DNA from: Nocardioides houyundeii | GTDB lineage: Bacteria; Actinomycetota; Actinomycetes; Propionibacteriales; Nocardioidaceae | DNA length: 64,000 nucleotides | Assembly (NCBI RefSeq): GCF_002865585.1 | Contig: NZ_CP025581.1 | Coordinates: 434,001 to 498,000, forward strand | Direction of reading: 5' to 3' | Shown here: piece after piece, positions 36,528 through 44,655 of the stretch | Layout: every line of letters begins with the position of its first letter | Numbering within the stretch: the first letter of the stretch is position 1 | Position numbers and translations under genes: made by a program | Notes under the pieces: generated by a model | The model's input: only the letters and a program-made list of their open reading frames with translations | What the model was told of the DNA's origin: nothing | Databases searched by the model: none

Positions 36528-37445
36528 ATGAGCACCGTCGTCGCCCTGGCCACTCCCGCCCTGATCGAGGCGGTGGGGGAGGTGCCGGGTGTCGAGACGG
36601 TGCTCTGGGACGGCACCTCGGTGCCGGAGCGGGCCGCGGAGATCGAGCTGGTGGTGGCGCCGTACAACACCGGCGGCCTGCCCGACCTGAGCGGGCTCCC
36701 GCGGCTGCGGGTGGTCCAGGTCCAGTCCGCCGGGTACGACGGGATGGTCGCCCAGTTGCCCGACGGCGTCGCGCTGGCCAACGCGACCGGCGTCCACGAC
36801 GACGCCACCGCCGAGCTGGCACTCGGCATCACGATCGCCAGCCTGCGCGGCATCGACGACGCGGTCCGCAACCGCGGCCAGTGGCTCCGGGACCTGGGTC
36901 GCCGCTCGCTGGCCGACAGCCGCGTCCTGGTGCTGGGCTACGGGTCGATCGGCCGCGCGGTGGCGGAGCGGATGCTGGCCTGCAAGGCCGTGGTCACCGG
37001 CGTGGCCAGCCGGCCGCGGCCTGACGACCTGCTCGAGAAGGTGCACGGACCCGAGGACTTGGCGCGGCTGCTGCCGGAGACCGACGTGGTCGTCGTGGTG
37101 CTGCCGCTGAGCGAGGCCACCCGGCACGTCGTGGACGACGCCTTCCTCGGCCAGCTGCCCGACGGGGCGCTGGTGGTCAACGTCGGGCGCGGACCCCTGC
37201 TGGACACCGACGCCGTGCTCGCCCACGCCGGACGGCTGCGCTTCGCCCTCGACGTCACCGACCCCGAGCCGCTGCCGCCCGAGCACCCGCTGTGGCAGGC
37301 GCCCGGGGTGCTGATCACCCCGCACCTCGGTGGCGGCACCACCGCGATGCTGCCCCGGATGGCCGCGTTGGCACGCGCCCAGATCGAGGCGTACGTCGCC
37401 GGGGAGCCGTTGCGCAACGTGGTGCACGACCCCGCTGCATCCTGA
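36528..37445 (+). CDS. D-2-hydroxyacid dehydrogenase family protein
   Basis: 305 residues. The NAD-binding Rossmann motif VLVLGYGSIGRAVAERM lies near residues 128-144. DDATAELALGITIASLR precedes it, then VVVVLPLSEATRHVVDD and a GALVVNVGRGPLLDTDAV loop. The catalytic His stands in ITPHLGGGTT near residue 268. It reduces a 2-oxo acid or oxidises a 2-hydroxy acid; glycerate, lactate and formate are all possible substrates. Starts 4 bases after purL, so it is probably cotranscribed. Confidence 0.9.
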   Translation: MSTVVALATPALIEAVGEVPGVETVLWDGTSVPERAAEIELVVAPYNTGGLPDLSGLPRLRVVQVQSAGYDGMVAQLPDGVALANATGVHDDATAELALGITIASLRGIDDAVRNRGQWLRDLGRRSLADSRVLVLGYGSIGRAVAERMLACKAVVTGVASRPRPDDLLEKVHGPEDLARLLPETDVVVVVLPLSEATRHVVDDAFLGQLPDGALVVNVGRGPLLDTDAVLAHAGRLRFALDVTDPEPLPPEHPLWQAPGVLITPHLGGGTTAMLPRMAALARAQIEAYVAGEPLRNVVHDPAAS

Positions 37446-37475
37446 GCCGCGACTGGGAGAGCTCCCGGTCTGGGC

Positions 37476-37640
37476 TCACGGTTGCAGCGATGACCTGCCG
37501 AGGGTGAACTCGTCCCAGGCGTCGATGTACGCGCGGCTCCGCGGGCCCAGCACAGCAGCAAGGGCTGGCCCCGAGAGTCGTCCGTCCGACACGGCATTGG
37601 CGAGGGCTTCGAGTAACCCCGTGGCGATCCCGGTGCTAGT
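37476..37640 (-). pseudogene. Short coding-like fragment
   Basis: A minus-strand stretch reading ATGLLEALANAVSDGRLSGP, then LAAVLGPRSRAYIDAWDEFT, ending at a TGA at 37476. Amino-acid make-up and third-position GC resemble a real protein, but there is no credible start and it lies between a dehydrogenase and an ABC permease. It may be the C-terminal remnant of a lost gene, or chance. No family recognised. Confidence 0.3.
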
Positions 37641-37647
37641 GCGGCGT

Positions 37648-38454
37648 TCAGCTGGAGCGGCGCATCGCCCGGACGCCGACCACCAGCCCCAGGGCGGCCA
37701 CGGCCCCCGCGCCGGCGAACCCGGCTGCGATGGTGTCGGCCGGCCACTGCCCGGCGAAGAGGGCGCGCACCGCCTCCACGACGTACGTCATCGGGTTGAG
37801 GTCGGAGGCGACCTGCAGCCAGCGCGGCGCGTCGTCGATCGGCAGCAGCACCCCGGCCAGCAGCAGCACCGGGAACAGCAGCGTCTGCTGGACGGTCCAG
37901 AACATCCAGTCCTGTCCCTTCGAGGCCAGCGCCAGCGCGAACGACAGCGCACCGACGCCCACGCTGAACAGCGCAAGCACCAGCACGCCGACGAGCACGC
38001 CGCCCAGGTGCAGGTCGAAGCTGAACGGCGTGACCACCGCCAGGATGATCGCGGTCTGCATCAGCATCGGCACCACCTCCTTGAGGGCCCGGCCGACCAG
38101 CAGCGCCGGGCGGCGCAGCGGCGAGACGAGCTGCCGCTCGTGTGAGCCGGTCTGCATCTCCTCCATCAGGTTGGCCCCGGTGAAGGAGCCGCCCATCAGG
38201 CAGGTCATGGTGACGATGCCCGGCACGAACCACTGCAGCGCCGACCCGGTCGCCAGGTCCGGCAGCAGCGGGGCGAACAGCCCCAGGAAGACCAGCGGCT
38301 GGATCATCGCGAAGACGACGGCCATCGGCTCGCGCCAGACCGGCTTGAGCTCGCGGTTCATCACGTTCAGGGTGTCGGCGAGGAAGCTGCTGCGGGGGGT
38401 GTCCGCCGCCTGCAGTCCGGTCCGGCTCTGGGTTTCTGTCGTCATCGTGCTCAT
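37648..38454 (-). CDS. ABC-2 type exporter permease (DrrB-like)
   Basis: 268 residues. Six hydrophobic segments and the ABC-2 pattern: REPMAVVFAMIQPLVFLGLFAPL, GGSFTGANLMEEMQTGSHERQLVSPLRRPALLVGRALKEV and a final DLNPMTYVVEAVRALF. That last segment is the consensus ABC-2 signature. It forms the membrane part of an exporter with the preceding ATPase, with which it overlaps by four bases. Antibiotic or lipid export is likely but the substrate is unknown. Confidence 0.88.
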   Translation of the reverse strand: MSTMTTETQSRTGLQAADTPRSSFLADTLNVMNRELKPVWREPMAVVFAMIQPLVFLGLFAPLLPDLATGSALQWFVPGIVTMTCLMGGSFTGANLMEEMQTGSHERQLVSPLRRPALLVGRALKEVVPMLMQTAIILAVVTPFSFDLHLGGVLVGVLVLALFSVGVGALSFALALASKGQDWMFWTVQQTLLFPVLLLAGVLLPIDDAPRWLQVASDLNPMTYVVEAVRALFAGQWPADTIAAGFAGAGAVAALGLVVGVRAMRRSS

Positions 38455-39491
38455 GCCGCCACCTCGGTCTTGTCGTCGGTCTCGGTCGGTGAGTCGTGCG
38501 CCTCGCGCAGGCTGCGGCCCGTCAGGTCCAGGAAGACGTCGTCGAGGGTGGGCCGGACCACCTCGACCCGGGTCACCGGTGCGTGGTCGCCGAACAGGTC
38601 GACCACGAGCCCCGGCACCAGCTCCGCACCCCCGGCCACCCGCAGGGTGATCTCGCTCGCGGTGTGCTCCACCCGGGAGCCCGCGATCCGGCTGGCCCGG
38701 GCGGCGGCCGTGGCCGCGGCGTCGGCGGAGGCGAAGCCCAGCCGGACCAGGTCGCCCAGCCCGGACTTGAGGCGGGTGGCGGTGTCGTCGGCGATCACCA
38801 GGCCGTGGTCGATGACGATCACCCGGTCCGCGATCGCGTCAGCCTCCTCGAGGTAGTGGGTGGTGAGCACGATCGTGCTGCCGGTCTCGGCGTGCAGCCG
38901 CTGCACGATCGCCGCCAGGTTGGCCCGGTTCTGCGGGTCCAGACCCGTGGACGGCTCGTCGAGGAAGAGCACCCGGGGCAGGTGCACCAGGCCCATGGCG
39001 ATGTCGAGGCGGCGCCGCTGGCCGCCCGAGAGCGTGGAGACGTTGCGGTCCACCACGGCCTCCAGGTCGAGCTCGGCGACCAGCTCGTCGGTCCGGCGGC
39101 GGGCCTCGGAGCGGGAGAGCCCGTGGGCCCGGCCCTGGCTGAGCAGCTCGTCGCGGCCGCGCTGCCGGTGACCGGCCCCGTTGCCCTGACCGACGTACCC
39201 GATGGCGCGGCGTACCTCGCGCTGTCCGGTGAGCACGTCGTGGCCGGCCACCGAGGCGCTCCCGGAGGTGGGCGGGATCAGCGTGGTGAGCATCCGCAGG
39301 GTGGTCGACTTGCCGGCCCCGTTGGGACCCAGGAAGGCGACGAGCTCGCCCTGGCCGATCTCGAGGTCGAGGCCGCGGACGGCCTCCACCGGCTGCTTCC
39401 TCTTGGCTGAGCGAGAGGCGAAGTGGCGGGTGAGCCCGCGAGTCACGATCGCCGGCCCGCGGGACGTCTGGGTGTGGGTCGAAGTGGTCAT
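38451..39491 (-). CDS. ABC exporter ATPase (DrrA-like)
   Basis: 346 residues from ATG 39491. Walker A GPNGAGKST near residues 51-59, signature LSGGQRRRLD and Walker B VLFLDEPSTGLD are intact, followed by the TTHYLEEAD switch. The C-terminal 100 residues form a DrrA-type extension. Its permease is encoded next. The ATG is 7 bases after a TAGCGT -10 box on its own strand, so leaderless. The gene is divergent from a WYL regulator, with an inverted repeat between them. Confidence 0.92.
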   Translation of the reverse strand: MTTSTHTQTSRGPAIVTRGLTRHFASRSAKRKQPVEAVRGLDLEIGQGELVAFLGPNGAGKSTTLRMLTTLIPPTSGSASVAGHDVLTGQREVRRAIGYVGQGNGAGHRQRGRDELLSQGRAHGLSRSEARRRTDELVAELDLEAVVDRNVSTLSGGQRRRLDIAMGLVHLPRVLFLDEPSTGLDPQNRANLAAIVQRLHAETGSTIVLTTHYLEEADAIADRVIVIDHGLVIADDTATRLKSGLGDLVRLGFASADAAATAAARASRIAGSRVEHTASEITLRVAGGAELVPGLVVDLFGDHAPVTRVEVVRPTLDDVFLDLTGRSLREAHDSPTETDDKTEVAA

Positions 39492-39498
39492 GACGACC

Positions 39499-39547
39499 AC
39501 GCTAGGAACTCATGCGGTCAGGCTGTGACCTCAATGGAATCTAGTCT
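39499..39547. promoter_or_regulatory. Divergent leaderless promoters with an inverted-repeat operator
   Basis: The 62 bases between the exporter ATPase and the WYL regulator hold TAGCGT (minus strand, 39504-39499) and TAGTCT (plus strand, 39542-39547). Each is 6-7 bases from an ATG. Between them lies GGTCA-N5-TGACC (39516-39530), a natural site for the regulator. Confidence 0.5.
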
Positions 39548-39553
39548 GGGGAC

Positions 39554-40549
39554 ATGAGCACGAGTGCCCGGATGCTGCGGCTGCTGTCCCTGCTGCAGAC
39601 CCACCGCTACTGGCCCGGTGGGGAGCTGTCGCAGCGCCTGGAGGTCAGCCCGCGCACGCTGCGCCGCGACATCGAGCGGCTCCGGGACCTGGGCTACCAG
39701 GTGGACGCGGTCCGTGGGGTCGCCGGCGGCTACCAGCTCCGGGCCGGCGGCTCGCTGCCCCCGCTGCTGCTGGAGGACGAGGAGGCGGTGGCCGTCGCGG
39801 TGGGGCTGCGGTCGGCGGCCGCGGCGTCCGTGGGCGGTATCCAGGACTTCTCGGTGCAGGCGCTGGCCAAGGTGATCGCGCTGATGCCGCCGCGGCTGCG
39901 CCGTCAGCTGGACGCCGTGGCCTCGGAGACCGAGACGCCGGGGCCGTGGGCGGGCGGGCCCGTGGTCGACGCCGGGGTGCTCACCACCCTGGCCCAGGCC
40001 TGCCGCGACCAGGAGCCGGTCACCTTCGACTACTCCGCGGTCGGCGCCGAGACCACGCACCGCCGGGTGGAGCCGCTCAAGATGGTCTCGCTCGGACGCC
40101 GGTGGTACCTGGTGGCCTACGACCGCGACCGGCTGGACTGGCGCAGCTTCCGGCTCGACCGGATCACCGCGCCGGTGCCGGGTGGGCCCCGGTTCCGGCC
40201 CCGGGAGCTGCCCGCCGCCGACGCGCTCTCCTTCGTCCAGGCCGGCATCCGCCGCCGCCCCCAGCGGTACGCCGTCCGGGTGCGCGTCGCCGCCGAACCC
40301 GAGCGGCTGATGGCCCTGACGGGCCGCTGGGCCGAGGTGAGCGCGGTCGAGGGCGGCTGCCTGCTGGAGATGAACACCGACTCGCTCGGCTGGCCGCTGA
40401 TGGTGCTGGGGGAGTGCGGTGCCGACTTCACCGTGGAGTCGCCGCCCGAGCTCGTCACGGCAGTCGCGGAGGTCGCCGCCAGATTCGGCCGCTGTCCCCC
40501 TGACCCACGTTGTGTAACAGCGCCGAGAACTTCCCCGGAAGGCCGTTAA
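39554..40549 (+). CDS. WYL-domain transcriptional regulator
   Basis: 331 residues. An N-terminal winged HTH of the HTH_11 type (RLLSLLQTHRYWPGGELSQRLEVSPRTLRRDIERLRDLGY) is followed by the WYL domain near residues 150-215 (EPLKMVSLGRRWYLVAYDRD, with R-W-Y-L). A C-terminal WCX-like extension comes after it (EPERLMALTGRWAEV). WYL regulators bind nucleotide-like or other ligands. It probably controls the divergent exporter, judged by the shared inverted repeat. Starts 6 bases after TAGTCT, leaderless. Confidence 0.9.
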   Translation: MSTSARMLRLLSLLQTHRYWPGGELSQRLEVSPRTLRRDIERLRDLGYQVDAVRGVAGGYQLRAGGSLPPLLLEDEEAVAVAVGLRSAAAASVGGIQDFSVQALAKVIALMPPRLRRQLDAVASETETPGPWAGGPVVDAGVLTTLAQACRDQEPVTFDYSAVGAETTHRRVEPLKMVSLGRRWYLVAYDRDRLDWRSFRLDRITAPVPGGPRFRPRELPAADALSFVQAGIRRRPQRYAVRVRVAAEPERLMALTGRWAEVSAVEGGCLLEMNTDSLGWPLMVLGECGADFTVESPPELVTAVAEVAARFGRCPPDPRCVTAPRTSPEGR

Positions 40550-40635
40550 TAGGTCGTTACGGGAGGCAGTACGCCCGATTTCGGCTCCTAGGCTCCGTCT
40601 CATCCGAACCGCCGAGCACCCAGGAGGCCGACGCC

Positions 40636-41415
40636 ATGCACGACATCGTGGGACAGTCCACCGGCCACTCGTGGGCCCACACCCGGCCCCGGCCGCTGGT
40701 GGAGTTCCGTGGCGTCGGTCGCTCCTTCGGCGCCGTGGAGGCCCTCGCCCCCACCGACCTGACCGTGCGCCGCGGCGAGCTGGTCTCCCTGATCGGGCCC
40801 TCGGGCTGTGGCAAGTCGACGCTGCTGCGGCTGGCCTCCAAGCTCGACCAGCCGACGGTCGGCTCCGTCGAGTTCACCACCGACTCCGTCGGGTACGTCT
40901 TCCAGGACGCCACCCTGATGCCGTGGCGCACCGTGCGGCGCAACGTCGGGCTGCTCGCCGAGCTCAGCGGCCTGAGCCGCGCCGGCACCGCCGCGCTGGT
41001 GGACGAGGCGCTGGCCACCGTCGGGCTCAGCGACTTCGCCGACCACCTCCCGCACCAGCTCTCCGGCGGCATGAAGATGCGCGCCTCGCTGGCTCGGTCC
41101 CTGGTGCTCAACCCGGAGGTCTTCCTCTTCGACGAGCCGTTCGGGGCGCTGGACGAGATCACCCGCGGCCGCCTCAACCTGGTGCTGCTGGACCTCTTCC
41201 GCGAGCACAGCTTCGCCGGGCTGTTCGTCACCCACTCGGTCGAGGAGGCGGTCTTCCTCTCCACCCGGGTGGTCGTCATGTCCGCCCGCCCCGGCCGGAT
41301 CACCGAGGAGTTCGACGTGCCCTTCGACTTCCCCCGCAGCCTGGACCTGCGCTACACCCCGCAGTTCGCCGAGCTCGCCGGCCGCGTCGCCAAGGCCCTC
41401 GAGGCGGCGTCGTGA
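40636..41415 (+). CDS. Uptake ABC transporter ATPase (nitrate/sulfonate/NMT1 type)
   Basis: 259 residues. Walker A GPSGCGKST near residues 55-63, a Q-loop YVFQDATLMPWRTV, signature LSGGMKMRASLARSL, Walker B VFLFDEPFGALDE and VTHSVEEAVFLSTRV are seen. This is the SsuB/TauB/ThiZ pattern. AGGAGG lies about 9 bases upstream of the ATG at 40636. A TAGGCT -10-like box is about 35 bases further up (40591-40596). Overlaps the permease by four bases. First gene of the unusual catabolic/biosynthetic cluster. Confidence 0.92.
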   Translation: MHDIVGQSTGHSWAHTRPRPLVEFRGVGRSFGAVEALAPTDLTVRRGELVSLIGPSGCGKSTLLRLASKLDQPTVGSVEFTTDSVGYVFQDATLMPWRTVRRNVGLLAELSGLSRAGTAALVDEALATVGLSDFADHLPHQLSGGMKMRASLARSLVLNPEVFLFDEPFGALDEITRGRLNLVLLDLFREHSFAGLFVTHSVEEAVFLSTRVVVMSARPGRITEEFDVPFDFPRSLDLRYTPQFAELAGRVAKALEAAS

Positions 41416-42224
41416 TCGCCCGAGCCTCCGGCCGCGTCCGCTCGCTGGCCGTGGTCGTCGTCCCACCGCTGCTGGTGCTGCTGGCGGCGCTCGGGGTCTG
41501 GTACCTGATGAGCTACCAGGTGCTGGAGGAGACCGAGAAGTTCCTGCTGCCGCCGCCGCACGAGCTGTTCACCGACGCCCTGATGGTCGAGGAGGTCCGG
41601 GCCGACGTGCTGGACGCCCTGTGGGTGACCACCAAGACGGCCCTGGTCGGTCTGGCGGTCTCGCTGGCCATCGGCGTGGTGCTCGCCGTCGCGATGGCCA
41701 AGGCCCGCTGGATCGAGCGCTCGGTCTACCCGTACGCGGTGTTCCTGCAGACCGTTCCGATCCTGGCGATCGTGCCGCTGGTCGGCTTCTGGTTCGGCTA
41801 CGAGATGTTCGCCCGGGTGCTGATCTGCGTGATCATCTCCCTGTTCCCGCTCATCATCAACCCGCTCCAGGGCCTGCTGAGCGCGGACCGCGGCCTGCAC
41901 GACCTGTTCACCCTCTCGGGGGCCTCCGGCTTCACCCGGCTGATCAAGCTGCAGGTGCCCGCGGCGCTGCCCGACGTCTTCGTCGGGCTGCAGGTGGCGG
42001 CCGGCCTGTCGGTGGTCGGCGCCACCGTCGGCGACCTGTTCTTCGGCCGCGGCGCGATCGGTCTGGGCCTGCTGATGCAGCGCTACAGCTCGCGGCTGCA
42101 GTCCGCGGAGCTGCTGGCCACCGTGATGGTCACCTGCCTGCTCGGGCTGGTCGTCTTCTGGATCTTCGGCGCGCTCGGGCGCCGGTTGGTCGGCCGCTGG
42201 TCGCCGGCCTGGGGAGCGCGCTGA
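41412..42224 (+). CDS. Uptake ABC transporter permease
   Basis: 270 residues, GTG start overlapping the ATPase stop. About six membrane segments and the binding-protein-dependent transport signature near residue 180 (GASGFTRLIKLQVPAALPDVFVGLQVAAGLSVVGA), with the EAA-like loop. Family as in SsuC/TauC/ThiX. Completes the membrane half of the importer. Confidence 0.9.
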   Translation: MIARASGRVRSLAVVVVPPLLVLLAALGVWYLMSYQVLEETEKFLLPPPHELFTDALMVEEVRADVLDALWVTTKTALVGLAVSLAIGVVLAVAMAKARWIERSVYPYAVFLQTVPILAIVPLVGFWFGYEMFARVLICVIISLFPLIINPLQGLLSADRGLHDLFTLSGASGFTRLIKLQVPAALPDVFVGLQVAAGLSVVGATVGDLFFGRGAIGLGLLMQRYSSRLQSAELLATVMVTCLLGLVVFWIFGALGRRLVGRWSPAWGAR

Positions 42225-42285
42225 CGCGTCCTGCCCTCTTCTCGGACCCGCCCCACCCCCGCTCGCCCACCCCGAAGGGACATCC

Positions 42286-43437
42286 ATGTCTGCTCGATCG
42301 CTTCCCGCCCGTTCCACCGCCCTCGCCTCGACGCTGCTGCTGGGGTGCCTGGCGCTGACCGCCTGCGGCTCCGACGACGAGCCCGCCGCAGCCGGCTCGG
42401 GCGACGGCGCGCTCTCCGGCGTCTGCCCCGACACCGTGGTCTTCCAGGCCGACTGGGAGCCTGAGGCCGAGCACGGCGGCGTCTACGAGATGCTCGGCGA
42501 GGGCTACGAGATCGACACCGACGCCAAGTCGGTCACCGGTCCGCTGGTCGCCGGCGGGGAGGACACCGGGGTGGCGCTGGAGATCCGCATCGGCGGCAAC
42601 AGCGTCGGCTTCCAGTCGGCCCAGTCCCTGCTCTACCAGGACCGCGACATCCTGCTCGGCTACGGCCGGGTCGGCGACCAGCTGATCGCCCAGCAGGACA
42701 CCCCGGTGACCGCGGTGATGGCGGCGATGGAGAAGAGCCCGTACGCCGTCTACTGGGACGCCCAGACCTACCCCGACGTCAAGACCATGGGTGACCTCAA
42801 GGCGACCGGCGCCACCATCCACGTCGGCAGCCTGCCGGAGACCTGGATCGACTACCTGGTCGCCGAGGGTGTGCTGGACAAGTCCAAGCTGGACCGCAGC
42901 GACGCCCCCAAGCCCGCCACGTTCGTGGCCGCCAAGGGCAAGGACGCCGAGGTCGGGTTCATCACCGCCGAGCCGTTCATGTACGAGGAGGAGATCGCCG
43001 AGTGGGGTCGCCCCGTCGTGGGCGACCTGGTCGCGGACAACGGCTACCCGGAGTACTTCCAGGCCATCTCGGTGCGCACCTCCGACGTGGAGGCGCAGGC
43101 CGACTGCCTCAAGGCGCTGGTGCCGATCATGCAGCAGGCGCACGTGGACTACGCCGAGGACCCGACCGCCACCAACGAGCTCGTCGTCGAGCTGGTCGAG
43201 GCCTACGACACTGGCTGGGTCTACACCCCCGAGGGCGCCGAGTACGCCCACGACAAGGGACTGGAGCTCGGCATCGTCGCCAACGGCGCCGACGGGGCGA
43301 TCGGCTCGTTCGAGGCCGACCGCGTGCAGACCCTGATGGACATCGTGGAGAAGCACGCCGGTGCCGACCTCGACGGGCTGGGCCCCGAGGACATGTTCAC
43401 CAACGAGTTCATCGACCCCTCGATCTCGCTCGGCTGA
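42286..43437 (+). CDS. Lipoprotein substrate-binding protein, NMT1/SsuA-like
   Basis: 383 residues with a lipoprotein signal (LALTAC, Cys about 27). The mature part has NMT1/THI5-like wording: VVFQADWEPEAEHGGVYEMLGEGYEIDTDAKSV, then VALEIRIGGNSVGFQSAQSLL and a GSLPETWIDYLVAEGVLD hinge region. NMT1-type binding proteins carry pyrimidines, thiamine precursors, taurine or sulfonates. The substrate here is probably a nitrogen compound processed by the genes that follow. A strong hairpin (43468-43503) follows the stop. Confidence 0.88.
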   Translation: MSARSLPARSTALASTLLLGCLALTACGSDDEPAAAGSGDGALSGVCPDTVVFQADWEPEAEHGGVYEMLGEGYEIDTDAKSVTGPLVAGGEDTGVALEIRIGGNSVGFQSAQSLLYQDRDILLGYGRVGDQLIAQQDTPVTAVMAAMEKSPYAVYWDAQTYPDVKTMGDLKATGATIHVGSLPETWIDYLVAEGVLDKSKLDRSDAPKPATFVAAKGKDAEVGFITAEPFMYEEEIAEWGRPVVGDLVADNGYPEYFQAISVRTSDVEAQADCLKALVPIMQQAHVDYAEDPTATNELVVELVEAYDTGWVYTPEGAEYAHDKGLELGIVANGADGAIGSFEADRVQTLMDIVEKHAGADLDGLGPEDMFTNEFIDPSISLG

Positions 43438-43467
43438 CCCACCGCCTCGGCGCACCACCACCGGACG

Positions 43468-43503
43468 TCGTGCCCGGGTCAGTCCGTCCCGACCCGGGCA
43501 CGA
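43468..43503. terminator. GC-rich hairpin between transporter and enzyme genes
   Basis: A perfect 13-bp inverted repeat TCGTGCCCGGGTC/GACCCGGGCACGA with a 10-base loop. There is no T-tract, so this is a stabiliser, attenuator or processing site rather than a full intrinsic terminator. It sits in the 132 bases between the binding protein and the ArcS-motif gene. Confidence 0.5.
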
Positions 43504-43569
43504 CCCCGTGACCCACCCGACCCGCACCCGATCCGCACCCGTCGGATCCGCACCGCCAGGAGTACGTCG

Positions 43570-44655
43570 ATGACCACCACTGACCTGCCCCCCTCCGACC
43601 TGCACCCCGACGCACGTCTGACGTCCTCGCGCCGCAAGATCCGCGCGCCGTTCGTGCTGGACGACTCCATGCGCTTCTACTCCCCGCAGACCAACGTCGA
43701 GGCGCTCGAGCACCCGCGGGTCCGCGCCCTGACCGAGCGCGTGCGCGACGAGTGGACCCCCGCCCCGGTCCCCACCGCCGGCTCCGGGACCCGACTGGCG
43801 CTGCTGGTGCCCTGCACCAAGTACAAGCCCTACGTCACCAGCCGCGAGCACCGCGGCATCAACGGCGCCCTGCTGGCCGCCGGTTGGCGTCCGGTCCGCG
43901 GGTACGACGGCCCGGTCGCACTGCTCTCGGTGCTGGACCCCGGGGAGGACCCCGACGTCCTCAACACCGCGCCGCTGGAGCGGGACGGGGTCGTCCTGGA
44001 CCGGTTCGTGATCTCCGAGCCGCTCGCCCTGGTGCCCTACGAGCTGACCATGTACGTCGACGGGGAGCAGTCGCCCGCCACCTCCTACGACGACCCCGGG
44101 CTCTTCGAGGCCCGCGGCACCTCCATCTCTCCCGAGCGTCCCGACTGCACCGCGACCCAGCGAGCCGACGGCACCTGGGCCTGGGGCCCGGCCGAGCGCA
44201 GCGCCTACGTCGCGATGCACAACGCGATGGCTGACACGCTGAGCACGGCGCTGGGCCGGCTGTCGCCGCACTACCGGGCGATCGTCTCCTGGGTCGCGCC
44301 GGGACTGACCCACCGCAGCTTCCTCGCCGACGCCGCCACCCGGCGTACCGACTCCATCCCGTCCACCCGCATGGGGCTCGACGGACGGGCGATGGCGCTG
44401 CGCGGGGTGCTCGACGCGCTGCCCGGTGCGGTGGAGATCCTGCCCACCAAGGAGCAGCAGGGCGCGGCCCGCGAGCAGCTCGCGACCCGGCTGGCCGCCG
44501 AGGGCCGGGCCAGCGGACCGGGCTCGGTGCGGGCCGTCTACGCCCGCGGTGACGGCCACGACACCCCCCTCGGCCTGCCCGAGCTCACCGCGATGCTGGT
44601 GGAGCGCTTGGACCGGCTCGTGGCCGCCACGGCCTCCGAGCCCGGTGCCGCATGA
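43570..44655 (+). CDS. Protein with archaeosine-synthase (ArcS) core motif, DUF5591-like
   Basis: 361 residues. The key feature is PCTKYKPYVTSREH at residues 81-94. This is exactly PC-x3-KPY-x2-S-x2-H, the motif described for the amidinotransferase ArcS, which joins lysine to preQ0 base in archaeal tRNA. No PUA or TGT domain is seen and the protein is shorter than ArcS, so the tRNA function is unlikely to be retained. The C-terminal half contains VAMHNAMADTLSTALGRLSPHYRAI and RTDSIPSTRMGLDG, conserved-looking but unknown. It overlaps the next gene by four bases. Role in this cluster is inferred to be formation of a nitrogen adduct of a nitrile or similar substrate. Confidence 0.7.
   Translation: MTTTDLPPSDLHPDARLTSSRRKIRAPFVLDDSMRFYSPQTNVEALEHPRVRALTERVRDEWTPAPVPTAGSGTRLALLVPCTKYKPYVTSREHRGINGALLAAGWRPVRGYDGPVALLSVLDPGEDPDVLNTAPLERDGVVLDRFVISEPLALVPYELTMYVDGEQSPATSYDDPGLFEARGTSISPERPDCTATQRADGTWAWGPAERSAYVAMHNAMADTLSTALGRLSPHYRAIVSWVAPGLTHRSFLADAATRRTDSIPSTRMGLDGRAMALRGVLDALPGAVEILPTKEQQGAAREQLATRLAAEGRASGPGSVRAVYARGDGHDTPLGLPELTAMLVERLDRLVAATASEPGAA

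Noticed and set aside
32636..36871. A 1411-codon minus-strand frame
   Set aside because: Only 32636-34087 (signal peptide, DUF1906) is real; the rest is antisense of purL.
37446..37647. A real gene in the minus strand here
   Set aside because: No start codon with support; only a fragment is likely.
40550..40635. Guanidine (ykkC-like) riboswitch before the importer, suggested by ACGGGAGG and TAGG pieces
   Set aside because: The interval is only about 85 bases and lacks the conserved helices. TAGGCT reads better as a -10 box.
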